Origin: JAHJBR01 sp040757035
GTDB taxonomy: Archaea > Micrarchaeota > Micrarchaeia > Anstonellales > Bilamarchaeaceae
Assembly (NCBI GenBank): GCA_040757035.1
Contig: JBFLYM010000038.1
Coordinates: 1-9,073, forward strand
Length of the DNA stretch: 9,073 bases
Reading direction: 5' to 3'
Shown here piece by piece: positions 5,859 through 9,073 of the stretch (its first letter is position 1; each line of letters starts with the position of its first letter). The position numbers and the translations under genes are program-made. Below the pieces are notes generated by a model. The model was given only the letters and a program-made list of their open reading frames with translations, was not told where the DNA came from and did no database searches.

Positions 5859-5889
5859 ATGAGTATCGTTCATGTCGGGTATAGCTCAT
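5859..5889 (+). promoter_or_regulatory. possible hairpin covering the serS start codon
   Basis: ATGAGTAT (5859-5866) can pair with ATAGCTCAT (5881-5889) as eight base pairs with one bulged G, leaving a 14-base loop. The AT of the serS ATG (5888-5890) would be inside the stem. A TATA-like AATATAATT near 5828-5836 would start the transcript at about 5858, just before the hairpin. No Shine-Dalgarno motif is seen. Folding and function are inferred. Confidence 0.35.
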
Positions 5890-7159
5890 GTTGGATATAA
5901 AAATCATACGAAACGATCCTGAATTGGTACGTGATGCATTAAGAAACAGGCAGTATGATTCTTCAGTAGTAGATACGCTTGTCAAGTTGGACAAAAAATG
6001 GAGAAAAAACAAAAAAGAAGAGGAAGAATTACGCGCGCAAAGAAATAAATTAGGTCTTGCAATTTCTGACGCAAAGAAAAAGGATCAAGATCAAAGTGCT
6101 GAAGAATTTGTAAAAAAAAGCGGCGAAATAGGCGCAAAGATAAAACAACTTAGTGAAGAAACCGAAAGTTTGGAAAAAGAAATTTTAGGCATTATGCTTA
6201 ATATTCCAAATATTCCGCACAAAAGCGTGCCAGTAGGAAAGGACGAAACATCTAATGTTGAAATAAAAAAATGGGGACACCGTGTAAAAAATTCTGAAAA
6301 TATTCTTTCTATTCTTTCGCATGATGTAATTGGCGAAAAACTTGGACTTTTGGATTTTGAAAGAGGTGCAAAGCTTGGGGGCCACAGATTTACGGTTATG
6401 TATGGCGCACTCGCAAAACTGGAGCGCGCAATCGCGAATTTCATGCTTAATGTACATAGTTCGCGAGGCTATACCGAAGTGTGGGTTCCGCATTTGGTAA
6501 AAAGTGAAATCATGCGCGGTACTGGCCAGCTTCCAAAATTCGCAAACGACCAATATAAAACCGATGATGATTTATGGCTCATTCCAACTGCAGAGGTTCC
6601 ACTCACTAATCTTCATGCAGGAGAAGTTATCCAACCTCCGAAAAAATATACTTCCTTTACTCCTTGCTACAGAAGAGAAGCCGGAGCATATGGAAAAGAT
6701 ATAACAGGAATGATAAGACAGCATCAATTTGATAAAGTGGAATTGGTAAAATTTTCTTGCGCTGAAAAAAGTTTTGATGCGCTTGAAGATTTGGTGCGCG
6801 ATGCGGAATATATTTTGCAATTGCTTGAGCTTCCGTACAGAGTAGTGCTTTTATGCACTGGAGATATGGGATTTGCGAGCGCAAAAACATATGATATAGA
6901 AGTTTGGATTCCAAGCCAAAATAAATATCGCGAAATATCGTCTTGCAGCAATTGCACGGATTTCCAAGCAAGAAGAGCGAATATAAAATACCGGGATAAA
7001 GATGAACTAAAGTTTGCGCATACGCTTAATGGTAGTGGACTTGCGGTGGGAAGAACGCTTATTGCGATTTTAGAGAATTACCAGGATCGGGATGGAGTAA
7101 TAATTCCCAAAATGTTGCGCGATTATGTTGGTATGGAAAAAATTTGGATTCCGAGCTAG
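5888..7159 (+). CDS. serS: serine--tRNA ligase (SerRS), common type
   Basis: SerRS charges tRNA-Ser, and tRNA-Sec where present, with serine. The chain has 423 residues, the normal length. MLDIKIIRNDPELVRDALRN is the standard N-terminus and fixes the start at 5888. A Lys/Glu-rich antiparallel coiled coil follows to about residue 105; it grips the long variable arm of the tRNA. The class II catalytic domain shows motif 1 (GYTEVWVPHLV, about 194), TAEVPLTNLH (about 234), motif 2 (PCYRREAG...IRQHQFDKVEL, about 258-285) and motif 3 (GSGLAVGRTLIAILENYQ, about 382). All are canonical, so the enzyme should be active. It is the widespread SerRS, not the rare methanogen form. The gene is convergent with leuCD, 17 bp apart. 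Confidence 0.96.
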   Translation: MLDIKIIRNDPELVRDALRNRQYDSSVVDTLVKLDKKWRKNKKEEEELRAQRNKLGLAISDAKKKDQDQSAEEFVKKSGEIGAKIKQLSEETESLEKEILGIMLNIPNIPHKSVPVGKDETSNVEIKKWGHRVKNSENILSILSHDVIGEKLGLLDFERGAKLGGHRFTVMYGALAKLERAIANFMLNVHSSRGYTEVWVPHLVKSEIMRGTGQLPKFANDQYKTDDDLWLIPTAEVPLTNLHAGEVIQPPKKYTSFTPCYRREAGAYGKDITGMIRQHQFDKVELVKFSCAEKSFDALEDLVRDAEYILQLLELPYRVVLLCTGDMGFASAKTYDIEVWIPSQNKYREISSCSNCTDFQARRANIKYRDKDELKFAHTLNGSGLAVGRTLIAILENYQDRDGVIIPKMLRDYVGMEKIWIPS

Positions 7160-7176
7160 AATAAATACATTTTCAT

Positions 7177-8943
7177 TTACTGGGCTTTATCGGATTCCTG
7201 TGCATAATTAACAAGCCCCCCTTTCTTTAATATTTCTTCTGCGACTGACTCAAGTGGTTTCATATTATACTCTTCGAAGAATATAGAGTATAAAGGCTTC
7301 GTTTTATTTTTTATTTTACCTTTTGAAAAGTTAATCTCAAGGACATCATTAGTACCAATCTTATCAACTTCATCACACTCAATTGGCACAAGCCCTATAT
7401 TTATTGCATTTCTATAGAATATTCTTGCAAATGATTTTGCAATCACAACTTCTATACCACCATCCTTTATTAATTGTGGAGCCTGTTCACGCGATGAGCC
7501 ACAACCAAAGTTTCTTCCAGCAACAAGTATACTCAAACTATTTTTCCTCTTTGAAAACTCTTCATCTATATCCTCAAATATATGCTTAATGGCTTCTGTA
7601 TTTGAGAGCGTTCTATACTTCCCAAGTATGACATTATCTGTGTTTATGTTGTCTATTGGCATTCCATCTTTAGAAAAAACATACGCTCCACTACTAATTG
7701 CTTTTAGTGAACTTTGTTTAGAATGAGTTTGTATGCGGCCGGTTTCTTTAGCTTTCTTGTAAGAAGGGTAGAGAGAATAACGTGACTTTATTTCTCGTGG
7801 ATCCGTTATCTCTCCAGTAATTGCGCTTGCAGCAACGGTTGCAGGAGAACCGAGATAAATCTCAGATTTTGGATTTCCCCATCTCCCTAAGAAATTCCTA
7901 TTTGTTGTTCCAATTCCAACTTCACCATCTGCAAGGACTCCACCATGTGCTCCTAAACACAAACCACATCCTGGAGAAAGGATATGCGCACCTGCTTCCA
8001 TAAGTATCGTAATTATACCATCTTTCAATGCATTAAAATAGATTTCTCTAGAAGCCGGAACAACAAAAAGGCGAACACCTGGATAAACTTTCTTATCTTT
8101 AAGAATTTCCGCAGCTATCCTTAAGTCTTCAAGCCTTCCATTCGTACATGAACCAATGAACGCTTGATTTATCTTAACAGTTTCAACATCATAGATTGGA
8201 GCAACATTATCGACACTATGTGGTTTTGCAATCATCGGAGAAAGCCTTGAAACATCACATTCAAAAGTTGCTGCATAATCCGAACCAGAATCTGAGAAGA
8301 CACGGTTTACATCCTTTATCTGTCTTTCTGCAAGCCATTTAATTGTTGTATCATCAACCCCAATAAGACCTGTTTTTGCCCCCATTTCAATAGCCATATT
8401 CGTTATTGTGAATCTTGCATCCATCGTGAGTTGTGTAATTGCCTCACCCATGAACTCTGCTGCCATATAATTTGCTCCCTCAGCGCCAATTTGGCCTATC
8501 AAGAATAATATCAAATCTTTTGAGTAAACGCCTTCTGAAAGCTGGCCATTAAGAACAAACTTAATAGTTTCAGGAACTTTTAACCAAGTCTCTCCTTTTG
8601 CGATTGCAACAGCAACATCAGTACTTCCAACACCAGTTGCAAATGCGCCAAGCGCACCATATGTACATGTATGAGAATCAGCACCAATTACCAAATCGCC
8701 AGGTTTTACATGCCCATTCGCAGGAATAAGTTCATGGCATATCCCTTCACAATCATAAAGTCTAAATCCATGCTCATTTGCAAATTCTCTTGCATTCTTC
8801 ATAATCTTTGCAGCAAGTGTATCTTTCGCAGGATGATTATGATCAATAACTACTATTACTCCATCTTTAGGTAACATAGTCTCAGGATTATGGAACTTAC
8901 CAAGCTCTCTTATTACATCTTTTCCTGTATTCTCTTGCATCAT
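7177..8943 (-). CDS. leuCD: fused LeuC-LeuD dehydratase (3-isopropylmalate dehydratase / homoaconitase family)
   Basis: This single 588-residue chain joins the large (about 1-410) and small (about 425-575) subunits of an aconitase-superfamily hydro-lyase. The large part shows VIDHNHPAKD, GICHELIP, GADSHTCTYGALGAFATG, FIGSCTNGR (Cys about 265), PGCGLCLGAHGG (the CxxC pair, about 325) and TNRNFLGR, so all three 4Fe-4S cysteines are present. The small swivelling part shows DNINTDN, ILGKYRTLSN, GRNFGCGSSREQAP (catalytic SSR, about 480) and SFARIFYRNAINIGL. The known family reaction moves a hydroxyl between neighbouring carbons of isopropylmalate, homocitrate or citrate; the substrate is not decidable here. 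The chain starts where LeuC normally reads about MVQDGTGP, so some 30-35 N-terminal residues are missing. A TAG at 8968-8970 blocks extension in frame and no start lies between. Arg codons are mostly AGA/AGG (16 of 22), against 6 of 22 in metG. No leucine- or lysine-pathway genes are adjacent. Confidence 0.9.
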   Translation of the reverse strand: MMQENTGKDVIRELGKFHNPETMLPKDGVIVVIDHNHPAKDTLAAKIMKNAREFANEHGFRLYDCEGICHELIPANGHVKPGDLVIGADSHTCTYGALGAFATGVGSTDVAVAIAKGETWLKVPETIKFVLNGQLSEGVYSKDLILFLIGQIGAEGANYMAAEFMGEAITQLTMDARFTITNMAIEMGAKTGLIGVDDTTIKWLAERQIKDVNRVFSDSGSDYAATFECDVSRLSPMIAKPHSVDNVAPIYDVETVKINQAFIGSCTNGRLEDLRIAAEILKDKKVYPGVRLFVVPASREIYFNALKDGIITILMEAGAHILSPGCGLCLGAHGGVLADGEVGIGTTNRNFLGRWGNPKSEIYLGSPATVAASAITGEITDPREIKSRYSLYPSYKKAKETGRIQTHSKQSSLKAISSGAYVFSKDGMPIDNINTDNVILGKYRTLSNTEAIKHIFEDIDEEFSKRKNSLSILVAGRNFGCGSSREQAPQLIKDGGIEVVIAKSFARIFYRNAINIGLVPIECDEVDKIGTNDVLEINFSKGKIKNKTKPLYSIFFEEYNMKPLESVAEEILKKGGLVNYAQESDKAQ

Positions 8944-8990
8944 CGTACTGGACTTTAAAAAATTGACCTAACTTTTTTTTGCAGATTTTT

Positions 8991-9020
8991 GCGCTCACGA
9001 CGAGGTTTAGCGCTTTTTTT
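8991..9020 (+). terminator. hairpin plus T-run upstream of leuCD
   Basis: GCGCT (8991-8995) and AGCGC (9009-9013) form a 5 bp stem with a 13-base loop, followed by seven T (9014-9020). Further T-runs lie at 8973-8980 and 8986-8990. On the plus strand this has the form of an intrinsic terminator, but no plus-strand gene precedes it. On the minus strand it would be a hairpin with A-runs in the leuCD leader. Confidence 0.3.
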
Positions 9021-9040
9021 GCTCCAGATTTGTTCTACAT

Positions 9041-9060
9041 AACTTTATAATCTAATTTAA
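9041..9060. promoter_or_regulatory. TATA-like element, possibly serving divergent promoters
   Basis: AACTTTATAATC followed by TAATTTAA reads as TATA-like on both strands. On the minus strand it would start leuCD transcription near 9019, giving a leader of about 75 bases. On the plus strand it would start a transcript near the right edge, perhaps for a gene beyond the window. No coding region is visible in 8944-9073. Confidence 0.3.
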
Positions 9061-9073
9061 GAGATAGATTTAT

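Noticed and set aside
5415..5873. 152-codon minus-strand ORF
   Set aside because: Mostly antisense to cgi121, which has a clear family match and a well-placed TATA box; no motif in the minus frame.
5856..5923. Box C/D sRNA suggested by ATGATGA and a CTGA downstream
   Set aside because: No internal D' and C' boxes or terminal stem, and it runs into the conserved serS coding sequence.
1..9073. tRNA, rRNA, CRISPR array, insertion sequence
   Set aside because: No T-arm or acceptor-stem pattern, no regularly spaced long repeats and no transposase-like reading frame were seen on either strand.

Overview
The window looks archaeal. It carries ribosomal protein S8e and a Cgi121-type KEOPS subunit, both archaeal/eukaryotic families. 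Its translation signals are also archaeal: TATA boxes about 27 bases before start codons, at least one apparently leaderless gene, and Shine-Dalgarno motifs of the GGTGATC type. The DNA is AT-rich and gene-dense, with 2-17 bp gaps between convergent genes and a 4 bp overlap between one gene pair. A small-genome (DPANN-like) or thermoplasmatal relative would fit, but the lineage cannot be fixed from this window.

Left part (1-3080, all + strand) is an accessory-looking stretch. Positions 125-303 hold what looks like the wreck of a VapBC toxin-antitoxin pair: an antitoxin-like tail whose stop overlaps the start of a PIN-domain N-terminus, which itself stops after 26 codons. Positions 394-698 hold an AbrB/MazE-type DNA-binding protein gene that is convincing but split by a one-base frame change near an A5 run. 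Next comes a divergent long-form HisG (ATP phosphoribosyltransferase) with no other histidine gene in view. Then comes a two-gene unit resembling an AbiE toxin-antitoxin: a winged-helix AbiEi-like protein overlapping (ATGA) an AbiEii-like nucleotidyltransferase. An 18 bp perfect inverted repeat sits directly against the TATA box of this unit and looks like an autoregulatory operator.

Middle part (3081-7159) is translation housekeeping: metG (+), rps8e (-, convergent with metG, 2 bp apart), then from a shared divergent control region cgi121 (+, apparently leaderless; tRNA t6A modification by KEOPS), then serS (+). A hairpin may occlude the serS start codon.

Right part (7177-8943, - strand) is a single-chain fusion of the LeuC and LeuD halves of a 3-isopropylmalate dehydratase/homoaconitase-type enzyme. 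It keeps all the recognisable active-site motifs but starts about 30-35 residues late relative to LeuC and has a shortened substrate loop in the LeuD half. Beyond it, 8944-9073 holds a hairpin/T-run structure and a TATA-like element that could serve divergent promoters.

No tRNA, rRNA, CRISPR array or intact insertion sequence was seen. The most interesting material is the AbiE-like unit with its operator, the two degraded regulatory/toxin loci beside it, and the odd HisG and LeuCD enzymes.
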